A DNA stretch of 64,000 nt from Ceratodon purpureus (GCA_014871385.1 CM026427.1:9492344-9556343), one strand, 5' to 3'; positions 30,975 to 42,900 are shown, numbered from the stretch's first letter. Made by a program: numbers and translations. Notes: a model not told the origin generated them from the sequence alone.

Positions 30975-32943
30975 TACTCCCTCTGTTTTACAAAAAAAAC
31001 CATGATTTCTACGTGAACTCATGAACTTTGTACGAGAATAAAACCATGGTTTCATTATTACTAGGAGTATTAGTAGATATTCAGATTATGCTTAGCTAGT
31101 TGATGTTTCTAGTAGTGATGTTGGACGCACTCTGAAAAATTATTGAATGGATTGTGCTCTCCTTTTCTTTGAGAAGCTTCAATTTCGTAATTGTTGATGT
31201 TGGTAAAATCTGGTGACCTGACCTTCTTCATGTTGCTGTGCAATTGATGTGGGCTGGGTAGCATCTGTTCTGGCTAATATTGCCATAATCTGGTTTACTG
31301 CTACACGAGAAAGTATGCCTTTGTGTGCATATTTTTACTTTTTATCAAATCTTTCAGAACTGTCTTTTACTTTTTGCCCGTCATTATGTAAGTTCTACAA
31401 TCTTTTGCTTTTTTGCAACAGAACTGTCTTTTACTTTTTCCCGTCACTACTTGATGCTATTTATAAGTTGTACAATCTTTTACTTCTCCCAACAAGAGTT
31501 TGTTTTGATACACAGTGTATTTATATATTTTTAGTATTCTTTCTTGGTTCTACCTTTGGCAAACATATTTGAGATTGTAGTTGAAGACTTTGATAAGGTT
31601 GAAACAATTGGATATGACGTTGTCTAGAATCATGAAATCTAGTGATCCTTCAAAGAAGCGGAAAAAGTGGAGTGAGGATATGATGGATGATTCACTAAAA
31701 AACCTTCAAAAAATATGTCCAAAGTGTGGTTGCAAACATGTGAAGTGGTTTACATTTGCAAACAAAACGACGTTACAACCTAGGTATGAATGTAAGGAGT
31801 GTCATTGTAAATTTACATTGGGTGGTAGACTTTATGATAAGGAAGTTAAAACTTTAGAACCTAATAATGTTCCTAAATTGAAGAAACAAAAGGTTAGAGA
31901 AGATAAGGCTCCATCTATTCCATGCAAACTAGCACTTCTTTATAGCAGACATAAAGCTAAGAAGAATGTACGTAGTGCTTCTAAAAGTAAAGCCAAAGTC
32001 ATTGACAATGCTTCAACCTCATATGCCAATGATGAAAACATCATCAAAGGAGTATATATTGGAAATAAAGATATTGGTGATGAAGACATCTATAATGAAA
32101 ACATTGATATTGATAATATTAGTAGTCAAGACGACACAAACAACACTCATGATACAAATGACGGAAATGATATAAACATCAATGACAAGGATGGAGAACA
32201 CTCAAGTGCTTTTAAACAAGTTGCTGATAATATGATAACCATAGATGACACAAATGATTCAAACAATTCATATGAGTCATTTAGTGATACAGATGAGTCA
32301 AGGAGTTCAGATGATTCAAGCAATACAAACAATTCAGACAATTCAAGTGACACAAGTAGTTCAGACGATTCAGCTGATTCAGTTGATTCAGCTAATTCAA
32401 ATTGTGTAAGCCATATATAGAGATGACAATGAAAATAAGGATTAAATTGAGAAGATGACTTACTGCACAGTGAACTAGACATTCTAGAATTTTTAACTTA
32501 TAATTTGTATCACATAAATAAAGTTGTTTAAAGATATTTATATGTAGATGAACACAATAAGTATAAATAATTTTTTCAAAGAAGCAATTTTGAATTACAT
32601 ATTTATTTTAAATTTATAATTTAATGTTTACATTGAAAAAACTTGAGATATTTCTAATATCAAAAAATCAATTTTTCTTATTGAACGTTGAGATAGTGTG
32701 CAAGACACTTTGTTTACATTTACATTGAGAGCTAAGTCCACCACCACCTTCTCAAGATTTTATTACAAAGATGATCCAATAAAATTTCACACAGCAAATT
32801 GGAAAGTATGCACAATTCATAATTTTAATTATCAAAACTTAGAACCAATCACATCCCATACAGGTAAAAAGCAAATCAATGTTCTTAATTCCACAGTCAC
32901 TCAAAAGGAAACCACCATTTTTTTTTGTGAAACAGAGGGAGTA
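30975..32943. mobile_element. Mariner/Stowaway-like TIR element carrying a Dof-like gene (1969 bp)
   Basis: Flanked by TA on both sides. The left end reads CTCCCTCTGTTTTACAAAAA and the right end, read inward, CTCCCTCTGTTTCACAAAAA; similarity continues through the following A run to TTTC. TA target and CTCCCTC ends are the signature of plant mariner-like elements and Stowaway MITEs. At about 2 kb it is long for a MITE, yet it has no frame resembling a DDD transposase. Its only substantial frame is the zinc-finger gene at 31614-32420. A diverged tandem duplication of about 75 bp (from 31356) lies before the gene. Confidence 0.75.
31614..32420 (+). CDS. Divergent Dof-type zinc-finger protein with acidic tail (268 aa)
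   Basis: Probable DNA-binding protein. After a Lys-rich N-terminus (KKRKK at 14-18, a possible nuclear signal) comes CPKC at 35-38 and CKEC at 60-63, with exactly 21 residues between the inner Cys, the Dof spacing C-X2-C-X21-C-X2-C. Dof-typical residues line up: VKWF for TKFC, the N before the central stretch, QPRY before the third Cys, and FTLGGRL for YWTRGG-L. The usual Arg/Trp residues after the fourth Cys are changed (HCKF). Residues about 140-268 are Asp/Asn/Ser-rich and strongly acidic, like an activation domain, built from near-repeats of GATTCA. Codon use is AT-rich, unlike TAF5 nearby. The start is the first true ATG in frame. A zinc ribbon of transposase type is the alternative. Confidence 0.65.
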   Translation: MTLSRIMKSSDPSKKRKKWSEDMMDDSLKNLQKICPKCGCKHVKWFTFANKTTLQPRYECKECHCKFTLGGRLYDKEVKTLEPNNVPKLKKQKVREDKAPSIPCKLALLYSRHKAKKNVRSASKSKAKVIDNASTSYANDENIIKGVYIGNKDIGDEDIYNENIDIDNISSQDDTNNTHDTNDGNDININDKDGEHSSAFKQVADNMITIDDTNDSNNSYESFSDTDESRSSDDSSNTNNSDNSSDTSSSDDSADSVDSANSNCVSHI

Positions 32944-33570
32944 CAATCGAAGAACACCAAGCACATTGCTATCAAATAAATATATAGAATGAACAAATAG
33001 CAGTATAAATAAAGAAATAAATAAACGGAGTATCTTCTTAACACGTTTCTTGTCTTGACAAATAACCCTGCAGAGTAGACTCAACACTGTACTCCATTCG
33101 CATCACCGGGACCCATTTCGGATTTAAATTTGGACGACCCCATGGTCGACTGTCAAGCATGGTCCGACCGACGGAACCAAGTTAGACCGACTGGGAAACT
33201 TACCGACTCCGCGTAGCAACGCAAGAGAGAGACAGACACAGACACAGACACAGACACACGGGCAGATCGAACGAGCGAGCAAGCCAAGCGAGACTTACAG
33301 CAAGCGAGAGAGAGAGAGAGAGAGAGAGAGAGGTTTTGGAACCGGGACTCGGGAGGAACGAGGACAGGGTTTAGGGTTTCATCATTCTGTCGCCATGCGC
33401 TTCCGGTGCGTCTCTTCTCGTTTTGCTTCTCTTTTTCGCGATCCTTCCATGTTGTTAGTTCTCTACTTCGATTCCTCGTACCTACCTTCGTTTGCTCTTG
33501 CCACGTTCGTGTCTGTGTCCTCTTTTTTTTAATTTGTTGCTGTGTTTGTGGTAGGGTGCGCCTTTGAATC
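32944..33570. promoter_or_regulatory. Upstream region and leader of the TAF5 transcript
   Basis: Contains a (GA)n run at 33306-33332 and a plausible leader intron (donor CCG|GTGCGT at 33407, acceptor GTGGTAG| near 33555). A very short upstream ATG (33395) could start a mini-ORF that crosses this intron. Promoter placement is inference. Confidence 0.4.
33306..33332. repeat. (GA)n microsatellite in TAF5 leader/promoter
   Basis: About thirteen GA units, roughly 450 bp upstream of the TAF5 ATG. GA runs are common in plant core promoters and leaders. Confidence 0.85.
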
Positions 33571-33768
33571 ATGGTGAATTGTTATCCGCGGACTTCTCTT
33601 GCACTGGCGGGCGCGGCGCTCTGGGCTCTCGGGGCGGTGGCGTGTTTGGAGGCCGGGCGGCGTCTGTCGTGGGCCAACGTCGCCCCGCAAGCTGCCCGCA
33701 CGCAGGCGCGTGATGCGTTTTTTTTGCAGAAGCTGAGGTTTCGCAAGTCCGGAGGGGAGGAGTATTAG
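33571..33768 (+). CDS. 65-aa ORF directly upstream of TAF5
   Basis: ATG at 33571, stop TAG at 33766-33768, only 12 bases before the TAF5 ATG (33781). The product starts MVNCYPRTSLALAGAALWAL, continues with a hydrophobic stretch to about residue 27, and ends in a basic/polar tail (FFLQKLRFRKSGGEEY), like a small single-pass membrane protein. GC-rich codon use. Either a real small protein on a two-cistron transcript, or a long upstream ORF that lowers TAF5 translation. I do not recognise the family. Confidence 0.5.
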   Translation: MVNCYPRTSLALAGAALWALGAVACLEAGRRLSWANVAPQAARTQARDAFFLQKLRFRKSGGEEY

Positions 33769-33780
33769 GGTTTGGGTAGG

Positions 33781-35778
33781 ATGGAGGAGGAGAAAGTGGA
33801 GCAGGCTGTGTTGGCGTACTTGAAGAGTAAAGGCTACCGTCAGGCGGAGCTTGCGTTTCACGATGAGCAGCAGAAGCTGCGGAGCAGCAATGCGCAGGCT
33901 GCGGACGCCACTGTGGACTCCAGCATTGCAAACCCTATCCTGTTTTATGCCAAGTCCGACAATGATCCTAACAGGTACAAGGAGGGGTACAGCAAGCTTA
34001 GGTCGTGGGTGTATCAATCTTTGGATAGCTACAAGAATGAGCTGCTGCGGATATTGTACCCCGTGTTTGCGCATTGCTATATAGACTTGGTGGGGAAGGG
34101 GTTCACGCAGGAGGCGCGAGAGTTTTTGCAGAAGTTTAGGGAGGATCACGAAGCGGCTCGTGTTCGAGATATTCAGAAACTGGAGGGCGTGCTGACCCCT
34201 CAGCATCTCCTGGAATCGGAGCTTGTGCAGACTCTGCGGAAGAACAAGATCAGCGTGAAGATGTGTCAGTATTCGTTCGAGTTGCTGCTGCAGTACCTGC
34301 ATGGTACGGACAGCATGCTCATGCTGGGCATTGTGAACGAGCATTTGAACATCCATGTGTTGCCTGGTCCGCCTTCTGCTCTGCCCAAGGAAGATGAGGT
34401 CATTGCGCAGGGCACTTTGGATTACATGAACCAGAAGGAGATTCGGTGGGGTGCGCTTGAGTATTCGTTGGAGGATAAGTTTGAGAAGGAGACGGCTGCA
34501 GCGCTTCTGGAGAAGGATTTGGCTGGGAAGAAGGATGGCGAGGGGGAGGATGGGAAGGCGAAAGCAGATGGGAAAGCTGGAGGAGCTAGCAATAAGAAGA
34601 CGAAGAAGGACAAAGCGAGCGCAGCAGGCCCGGGGGCAACTGCGAAGTCCACCGGCCCTAGCACTGCGCCTCGTGTGAAAGCTGAGCTTCCCATGCCCAC
34701 CATCTCAGAGGAGGTGGAGAAGCAGGTTCTGGAGGATTTTCGCAAGCGTGCACGTCTGGGGAGCAATTCACTGCCGTCTGTCAGCTTCTACAGCTTCATC
34801 AACACGCACAACAGTCTGAACTGCGCGGCGATATCTGGCGACGGTGCGTTAGTCGCCGGAGGGTTTTCTGATTCATCGGTCAAGGTGTGGGACATGGCGA
34901 AGCTTGGGGAGCAAACTGGTGCGCAGGACAAGCCTTCTAGTAATGGCTTCACAGAGACCAGAGAGGAGGGTTCCAAATCGGCGTATGCTCTTCTGCAAGG
35001 TCACGCAGGGCCTGTATACGCTGCAAGCTTCAGTCCAGACAGTGATTTCCTGCTCACTTCCTCTGCCGATTGCACCGTGAGGCTCTGGAGCATGAAGCTG
35101 AAGACGAACTTGATGGGATACAAGGGTCACAACTTCCCAGTTTGGGACGTGCAGTACAGTCCTGTGGGTCACTATTTCGCAACCGCATCACATGATCGGA
35201 CAGCGCGGGTCTGGTGTATGGAGCGGATGCAGCCACTACGGATATTGGTTGGTCACATGTCTGATGTAGATTGCTTGCAATGGCATGTTAACTGCAACTA
35301 CATCGCGACTGGGGGCACGGACAACACAGTGCGGCTGTGGGATGTACAGACTGGAGAGTGTTTGCGTGTGTTTAATGGCCATTGTGGCACGGTTCTGTCT
35401 TTGGCGATGTCCAGTGATGGTCGTTACATGGCCTCGGGAGACGACCGGGGTGCAATATTCATGTGGGATCTCGGATCTGGCCAGTGCGTGGCACCCTTGA
35501 TGGGCCACACGAGCTGTGTCTGGACCTTGGCTTTCAGTGGCGAGGGTTCATTACTGGCTTCCGGCTCTGCAGACAACACAGTCCGGTTATGGGATGTGAA
35601 TGCCAGCAGCAAGGGCTCTCGCGCTGAAGACAAGTCGAGCACTACGAGGCATCTTCGGCTCCTGAAAACTCTTCCAACTAAATCGACGCCAGTCTATGCA
35701 CTCAAGTTTTCCAGAACGAATTTATTGCTCGCTGCAGGAGCTTTCAGTCCTTCGCAAGCATCAAAAGGAGCGGTCTGA
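33781..35778 (+). CDS. TAF5: TFIID subunit TAF5, WD40 repeat protein (665 aa, intronless)
   Basis: Scaffold subunit of TFIID in RNA polymerase II initiation. An N-terminal LisH covers about 4-36 (VEQAVLAYLKSKGYRQAELA). The TAF5 NTD2 helical domain covers about 58-192 (YKEGYSKLRSWVYQSLDSYK to IVNEHLNIHVLPG). A Lys/Asp/Gly-rich linker (240-300) leads to WD40 repeats from about 340: SDSSVKVWDM, SADCTVRLWSM, SHDRTARVWCM, GTDNTVRLWDV, DDRGAIFMWDL and SADNTVRLWDV, then a partial seventh blade at PVYALKFSRTNLLLAAGAFS. Length matches plant TAF5 (about 670). The whole frame lies in one exon, unlike most neighbours. The start is the first ATG matching the family N-terminus. Confidence 0.95.
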   Translation: MEEEKVEQAVLAYLKSKGYRQAELAFHDEQQKLRSSNAQAADATVDSSIANPILFYAKSDNDPNRYKEGYSKLRSWVYQSLDSYKNELLRILYPVFAHCYIDLVGKGFTQEAREFLQKFREDHEAARVRDIQKLEGVLTPQHLLESELVQTLRKNKISVKMCQYSFELLLQYLHGTDSMLMLGIVNEHLNIHVLPGPPSALPKEDEVIAQGTLDYMNQKEIRWGALEYSLEDKFEKETAAALLEKDLAGKKDGEGEDGKAKADGKAGGASNKKTKKDKASAAGPGATAKSTGPSTAPRVKAELPMPTISEEVEKQVLEDFRKRARLGSNSLPSVSFYSFINTHNSLNCAAISGDGALVAGGFSDSSVKVWDMAKLGEQTGAQDKPSSNGFTETREEGSKSAYALLQGHAGPVYAASFSPDSDFLLTSSADCTVRLWSMKLKTNLMGYKGHNFPVWDVQYSPVGHYFATASHDRTARVWCMERMQPLRILVGHMSDVDCLQWHVNCNYIATGGTDNTVRLWDVQTGECLRVFNGHCGTVLSLAMSSDGRYMASGDDRGAIFMWDLGSGQCVAPLMGHTSCVWTLAFSGEGSLLASGSADNTVRLWDVNASSKGSRAEDKSSTTRHLRLLKTLPTKSTPVYALKFSRTNLLLAAGAFSPSQASKGAV

Positions 35779-36733
35779 ATTACAGATCAAGTGCAGGGCA
35801 ATGGGCGCAGTCTGAGAGTCACCAAAGAGGATGCTACATTGGGTTTCTCGACACTATTCATTAGGCCCTTCTTCCTACGTCAGTAGAAGTCATTAAAGTA
35901 AATTGGTGAGTTGTTCATTTGTGTAAATTCATTGTGGTTTAAGTCATCAAGTAGACAAGTTGAACCTGTGTTTGTTGAGAGCCGATTAGAAAGTTGATGG
36001 AAGAGTTAGTATACGTGCTTGAGCATTTGAATCTCAGCCAAACTTGCACCTAGATACTTCTCCTGAAATGCAGTTCCTCTTTAGCGGAGATCTAATTGGT
36101 GATATAACACACTGCGCCTCCTGTGCCCCATTTTTAATCATTTTTGAAATGAGTGCTTGTTTGTAGTGAGCAGAAATGCACCGGGTTTGGCCAAAAACAT
36201 TTGTCCTCTACAAGTGCGTAGTATGTCAGTGTGTGCTACCAGGTTGAACCCAGGTTTTGGTAGTCACAGGTGGTGTTGATTGGTTCAACCTTAAACAAAA
36301 AGACTGTTATCCAATGTTAATAGCTCATGATGTGTAAATATTGTTCTTATTTGACTTGGGTCAGAGGAGCAGTTTGACTGTAGAGTTAACCTTACGAGAA
36401 CCAAGAATTTGGTTTTGACTTGTATGTACCAGGTGAACTAAACTCTTTAAGGATTGTCAAAGCTAATGTAGCCTAGGTGTGTACAATACCTTGAGCATTG
36501 TGTAGTCTTATCAAATGGGAAGTTGGGAACCATCACACATTATTGATGTACAACAAATCCACAGCCAAAACTTCCAACCACTTTTGGATAATTCTAATTT
36601 ATGATGGATTTTTTGATTTCAAGTAAATATAGGTCAGGCTTGAAAATAATGTGATGTCGTAATGTCTCGTCAATGAAATATATCTCCTCTACTGTTGAAA
36701 TGCAGTCTTCTAGTGCCCATAAACAGAGAGCAT
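35779..36733. other. 3' flank of TAF5
   Basis: Presumed 3' UTR and intergenic DNA; no coding sequence or remnant poly-A tract seen that would mark a processed copy. Confidence 0.5.
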
Positions 36734-37497
36734 TTAACCTCTAAACGCCTAAATGACCAAAAACTAGTCGATCTCATTTTTCCAAGTTCCATAACTCTCA
36801 TCCAAATGACAATTTTTCATCCATTTTTTTTTCATGTTGAAAAGTTGTGAAGATCTATCTAACCTCATTAATGAATCCTCAAAATGATGATTTCATGAAT
36901 TTTGGTGCCTCTCTAAAGTCCAAAACATCAATACCGTGTGTGTATTCAAAAATTCCTTAAAACAAACAGCTAAAACGCAATTTTGACTATTGGGATGATC
37001 TTTTTTGCATTTGAGGTAAACTAATGAAATGTAGCTTTACAAATCTACTTTCCAGTTCAACTTGAAATTTTGGAAAATACCTAAAATTGAGTGATTTATA
37101 GCTGGTATAAGATGAAGGGGTATAACCGTGGCTATTTCTTGATTTTCCACGGTTTTAGGTTTTTCATCATATTTTTGGATTAAAACATAATTTTTGAGCA
37201 CGGAAACCAGTATAAGGTTTTTGGTTGTCATATACATCTATGGTAAATATTTCGTAATTTTTTGATATAATCCATATTTGATATGAATTTTCTTTGTTTG
37301 TTTTGATTTGAAAATTTATAATAATTACATAATGAAACCATTAGTTTTGAAAGAATTATTGCTTGTGGATTACATGTGTATCTATCTAGAAAAATTAAAA
37401 ATTCATATTTTACATTATTTATAGTGGAAAAATAGATGTTTAGACTCAAAGTCAAAGTCTATTTCCGTGATCATAAGCTCGGGCATTTGGGGGTTAA
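36734..37497. mobile_element. TTAA-flanked piggyBac-like element D (764 bp)
   Basis: Left end TTAA-CCTCTAAACGCC; right end read inward TTAA-CCCCCAAATGCCC. The ends match each other at 9 of 12 bases and begin CC(C/T)C like elements A-C. AT-rich interior without a transposase frame. Confidence 0.5.
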
Positions 37498-39968
37498 TTT
37501 CATAGAAAAGCTTTCTTGTTTGGTTTACACATGAATAGAAAATATTGACGAAGTGGAGCTTAGGGCAGTGAACTACAGTCATGATCCCCACATGTGTGTG
37601 TTTGGCATAAAGGATCCTGATGCACTAGACTTCCAATCCATTATAGAAGACAAAAGAATTCTTTTGTAAACTTAAAACGATTGATAGTTGGATTGGTGAT
37701 GAATAGTAAAAGGCATTTGGTTTAGACTCACCTCTTTTAAAATTCAAATTAAAGTACCCAAAAAATAGCACTAACTAAGTTTTGCAAAATGGACAAAGGA
37801 TTGGATCATTATTCAAGAAATATCTTACTTTAAAAATTTATAAGAAAGGTGCCACTATTGATACAAAGTTTGCACGGGCAACTTCTAGAATTTAAGGCTT
37901 TCAACTTCAAATTTGATGTCTGCACGTAAACAAACACCCATTAACATAGATAATGAGTAGTCTAAGCAAGACGAATTTCACTCTATAATGTGTGCAAATC
38001 AAATGAATTATAATGATATATCTGAAGGTTGTAAATTTTGAAATCTTAGTCTAAAAGCAGCAAATGAACTATGAACTATTATTCATAAGATGTTTGATGA
38101 CTACAATTGTTATTATGCCCACATAGAATCCTCAATAAAATCATATCTATGTAAGAATAATATTCACAAAATGTGGTTTAAGTGGGTAAAAATCCGTCTA
38201 GCTCCAATGGTCACTTCACCAATATGTTAGAGCACTCAATTCCCTAATATACTACCTTTAGTCCTCAACAACAATACCTTGAACCATCTTTTTTTCCTTA
38301 TATTGCAAGAGCTTTAAACCAACATTTAGAATGACAGGAAGTGACACTATTTTTATGTTATTTTAAAATATCATTTTCGATCGATTAAAGATTTGTTCAA
38401 ATTTAGCATTGGTACGTTAATATGGCTATCTGCATTTAGTATTAATGAAGACAATTAGAATTTGTAACACTAAGTATTATTGTAATGCACTATCATATTT
38501 TCAATTATAAATTATATGTTTGTCTGATTTATATTAAAGAATAGATTATTTTTTGGAAGATATATTCATTTCTTTTTCCTTTTGAATTAGTAATTTACCA
38601 ACATATATTTTGATAAATACTCATTTTTCAAAACTATCAAATGAAACTTCAAGAACCATTTTTAAACAACTGATGCATTAAAAAGTTTACATTTATTGTA
38701 TTGAAATATACATAACATGATAATTTAGATTTATTAATTTTAAAATATTATTAATTAAAAAAATATTTTCATGTAGTAATTTCAAATTTCTTTAACAAAA
38801 TTGCATACTTTCAATCTATTTTTTAAAAAATCGTATAATCATTTATGATTAAATTTTAGAAAATTACCATTAATTTGTAATTATATATTAAAAAATAAAT
38901 CATATTCTTGTATTCATGAAGAATCACTATGATGTTATCATTTAATTGAATTCTATCTTGATTTGTGAAATAATCTTACAATGTTTCTACAAACAAATCT
39001 TAATATAGATAGTATAGCCAATGAAGTCAAACCCAAAATGCTTCAGTTGGAAAAAAGTGTACTCAATTAGATATGATTTGTGATAAAAAGAAACTAGTAC
39101 ACACAATTTAAAATGTCAAGAGGATGAGAAAAAACAACAAAAATTGGAGGTTAGCCACAAATACTTTTGTCCGTGACTACAAAGCGTAGCATTCTTTATC
39201 ATCAGTTGCTTTGGACATTATAGTATTATTGACTAAATGTCTCAGAAGCGTTGAAGTGGTTATCTTCTTCACTCGCTCGCTTCTCCAACTCTCTCTTTAT
39301 ATCCATTACTTTCTCGTTTAAGTACTTATTCATCTAGTTTGTAGGAATTTTTACATTGTAGTATAGATGCCACTCCAAACTGCATAGATACCACTTTCAG
39401 GTGGTCCATAGTCCCCCGCAATAGAATTTACTATAATTGCCACAATAATATGTATAAATTTTAAATATAAAATGAAGACGATATGTTACATAAGAATTTC
39501 TTTTACAAAAAAAGACATCCTGGAAGAAATAATCCAAATCATTACAAGTAATGTCTAAAATCATAAAAAGTTTGAAATATGACCTTGGACCATTCTATTA
39601 TGTTGAAAATCGCCACCATCACTGTAGCCGTACTTTTACTCTCCACGGAAGACATATTTCCTCCCTTTGCAAAAATTTTTTCTATACTTTCCATCAATAT
39701 TATACCAATGTTGTCCTTCTAAAACCACAATTTTGTCAAAAAATCAATTAAATACTACAGAATTTGCAGGTTTTTATAGAATTAAAGTTCTTTATTTTGT
39801 CTCATGCAATTTTTGAAGTTTTATAGATCATGTAAAAACTAGATAAAGTGAAATATAGTTCAAGTAATAAATATTTTCAAACATTAACATAAATGATGAT
39901 TTGGATGGTGAGTTATATTAAATGTGAATTCTTGAAATCAACTAAAAACATACATTTTTCAACATTAG
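37498..39968. other. AT-rich 3' flank of the giant gene
   Basis: Very AT-rich (roughly 70-75% by eye). No frame with recognisable features; the terminal exon of the giant gene is placed just beyond at 40033-39969, but a different last exon in this stretch cannot be excluded. Confidence 0.45.
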
Positions 39969-42900
39969 TTACGTAGTTGTTTCTTCCATATCTTGTTGTA
40001 GTATTTTACATGTCCATTGAAAGTTTAAAGGCCCTATACATAGATATCATAGAAGTTATAAAGAATGGAGAATATGTTTTTAATTTGAACGATTGTCTCT
40101 TTTAAATACATAGAATGTTAAACATGCTAACATAAATACAAATATTATATATAAAATCACTTCAATATTATTGTGATATAAATAATATCAATTTGATTTA
40201 TTAGATGATTTTGATTATAAAATTGTAAAAATAACATATATTTACCAGTATACATCAAAGGCTTAGATTGATTTGCAGTAGTTTGATTTGTCTCTTTATT
40301 GCAATGGTTTAAAACTTGATTAGCTGCTTTTAAAAAAATTCCTTGCTTTTGCAAATATGTTGATGACTGTAAAGATAATGAAGTCAAATACCCTAGCAAC
40401 AATCAAAATCAATGATGCAAAATGCCTTGTTCATATTGTCATTAATGTAATTTTGAAAATATTTCTTTTATATACAAATTTTATTTGATTGTATTATAAC
40501 TTAATATATATGAATATAAAACATCAGTGTCTAAAAAATATTATATTTGTTTCCAATAATGTATTTAGATCTATATACATGTATTTATATGTTGATAACA
40601 ATCTAAATAAAAATTTATATAATTTCATGTAATAACTTGATGATTTGATTATTTTAGAAAGTGAAAAGTTGAAGAACATTATGTAATTAGTTGCTTATAT
40701 TTTTATTTATAATATTCCTTTTTGATACCTCATGAATATCTTCTTCAATAAAATCTTTAGGAATATAATACATTTGTCTTTTACGAAAAATTTTGGAATT
40801 GTACATCCTTGCCATATGTCGAACACTTCTCATTTTTTCCATTTGTTCTAAAGATCTAGATTTTTAAAAAAGAATAAACATATACACATATATCATATAT
40901 ACAATTCTTATTGTTTTGATTAACATTTGAAAAGATTATATTATAATCTATACTTGTAAAATCCCATTTGAGAAGGTTAATATACTTACAGAGATGTTTT
41001 ATCGTAATTGTTGAATATTGGTAAATGTGGCATTTGCATAGATAAATTTGTTATCTTTAGAAATGCTTGTGTTGCTTCAACCATTGATTTTGCTTGAACA
41101 ACCATATGATGTCTTTCAGAAGCCAGTAATTTTCTTTCATCTTCTAAATTCTTTTTAATTTCAATTAATTCTTCTTGTATTAATTGGGGTGTAGCACTTG
41201 TTTCTTTGGATGTTCTATTACTCAAATCTTGATTTCTCATTTGAACCTCTAAAAATGAACATATTACTTGAATCATTTCTTTTGTTTGTGTAGCCAATTG
41301 TTGTCTTTCCAAAAGCAAAACATCTCTTTCTTCTTCAACCTTATTTTCAAATTAAGCCAATTTGTTGCATTCATGTTATATATTAAAATTATTCAATAAA
41401 AAATACTAGTATAAATATTCATAATACATCAAGTGAATAACGTAAGATAAAGTTACGTTTTTATTATTTTTATTACTATTATATAATTTTTGAGTTTTTG
41501 AAACATATCAACAATTTTAAAACTTCTATTTAAAATTACTTTATTAATTTAGTAGTCAATCTAAAGATTTTTTGTCTATAGTGAGACTTAATTTTTAAGT
41601 ATTAATTTAAATACACTTCATTTACAAGATACTTATGTACTAAAGTACGAGTGCAATTTAAATGAATCTTATGAATATATATTTTATTCATACTTTGTTA
41701 GAATTGTACTAAAATTAGATCATTAGAAAAAAGAACATTATTGCAATGAAATTAAATTATATGTTACTTGATGGGTTGAAGAACTATTGGGGATTGCCAA
41801 TAATGAAAATGTATTGTTCAAGTCAGTCAAACTTGGGACATTATACTCCATACCACATAATTTTACACACATATTTTCTTCTTTTTCTATTTGTTAACAA
41901 TATATTAGATTATAACCAGAGCAACAAAATCTAATTGGGAAATGCTTCGATATTTTAGAATATGTAACAAATATATTCATACTGATAATTTTAAAATGAT
42001 GATTACACAAATATTTCATTGTATTTTCACTTTTAAACATTAGATATTAAAAAATTGCAAAAAATGATTTTAAAGAATATATGAAAATCAAAACATATAT
42101 CTAATAAATCATAAGTTTAATGAATTGTTCTTTTCTAGGCGGTTTTTGATAAAAGGATAATTTATATTAAAATCTAGATGCCTGTTATTTGTGTATAAAT
42201 CTAAGTATTATTTTGTATTGAAATAAATGTGACCAAAAAAACATTAAAATACAACATACCATGCATTGAATAACTATGAAATCCATCTCTTTTCAATTCA
42301 AGATCTAATTCATTTGAAAATGTTTTTTCTCTTGAATCATATGAATGATCTTCTATTATTTCAAGGTCAAAGCCTCCCTATACCATAACACAAGATTAAC
42401 CAGTAAAGTTAATAAAATATAGATATTATACTCATTATAATGATTTTCATTGAACATTTTTATTTTTATTTGTCTCATTATATAAATGTACACTATAAGA
42501 TATTGTATAAAAATATATGAAAATTTCAATAATACTTTAATTTTAAATATTTATGTATATACAATATAATAATTTAAGACAATCATGATTTAACTTATTT
42601 TTGAATCTTCTTCTAAAATACATATTTACTATGTACTAAAGATAAATACAATAGATATACTTTAGCATTTTAAAAACTGGATAGCTATTCTACATGAATA
42701 TACAATCTAAAAAAGTTTAACATGTTAATTTAATATATTTAAGTCAAAAAATGCAACATAATAACAACCTTTTTCCTATTAATAGTTTGATTTTTTTCTA
42801 TAATCAAATACTAATATTGAAATCATTCACAAGTAGTAAATATTTAGCTTTCATTTAAATTATATATATTTTTGCATGAGTACAAGAATTTTGTAAATGG

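Noticed and set aside
32698..32979. 93-codon plus-strand frame at the end of the Dof-carrying element
   Set aside because: It runs across the element's right end and has no recognisable features, so it is unlikely to be a gene or a transposase.
33529..34356. 275-codon minus-strand frame opposite TAF5
   Set aside because: Antisense of the TAF5 N-terminal region, with no domain recognised.
39551..39751. 66-codon plus-strand frame in AT-rich DNA
   Set aside because: No family features, and open frames of this length are expected by chance.
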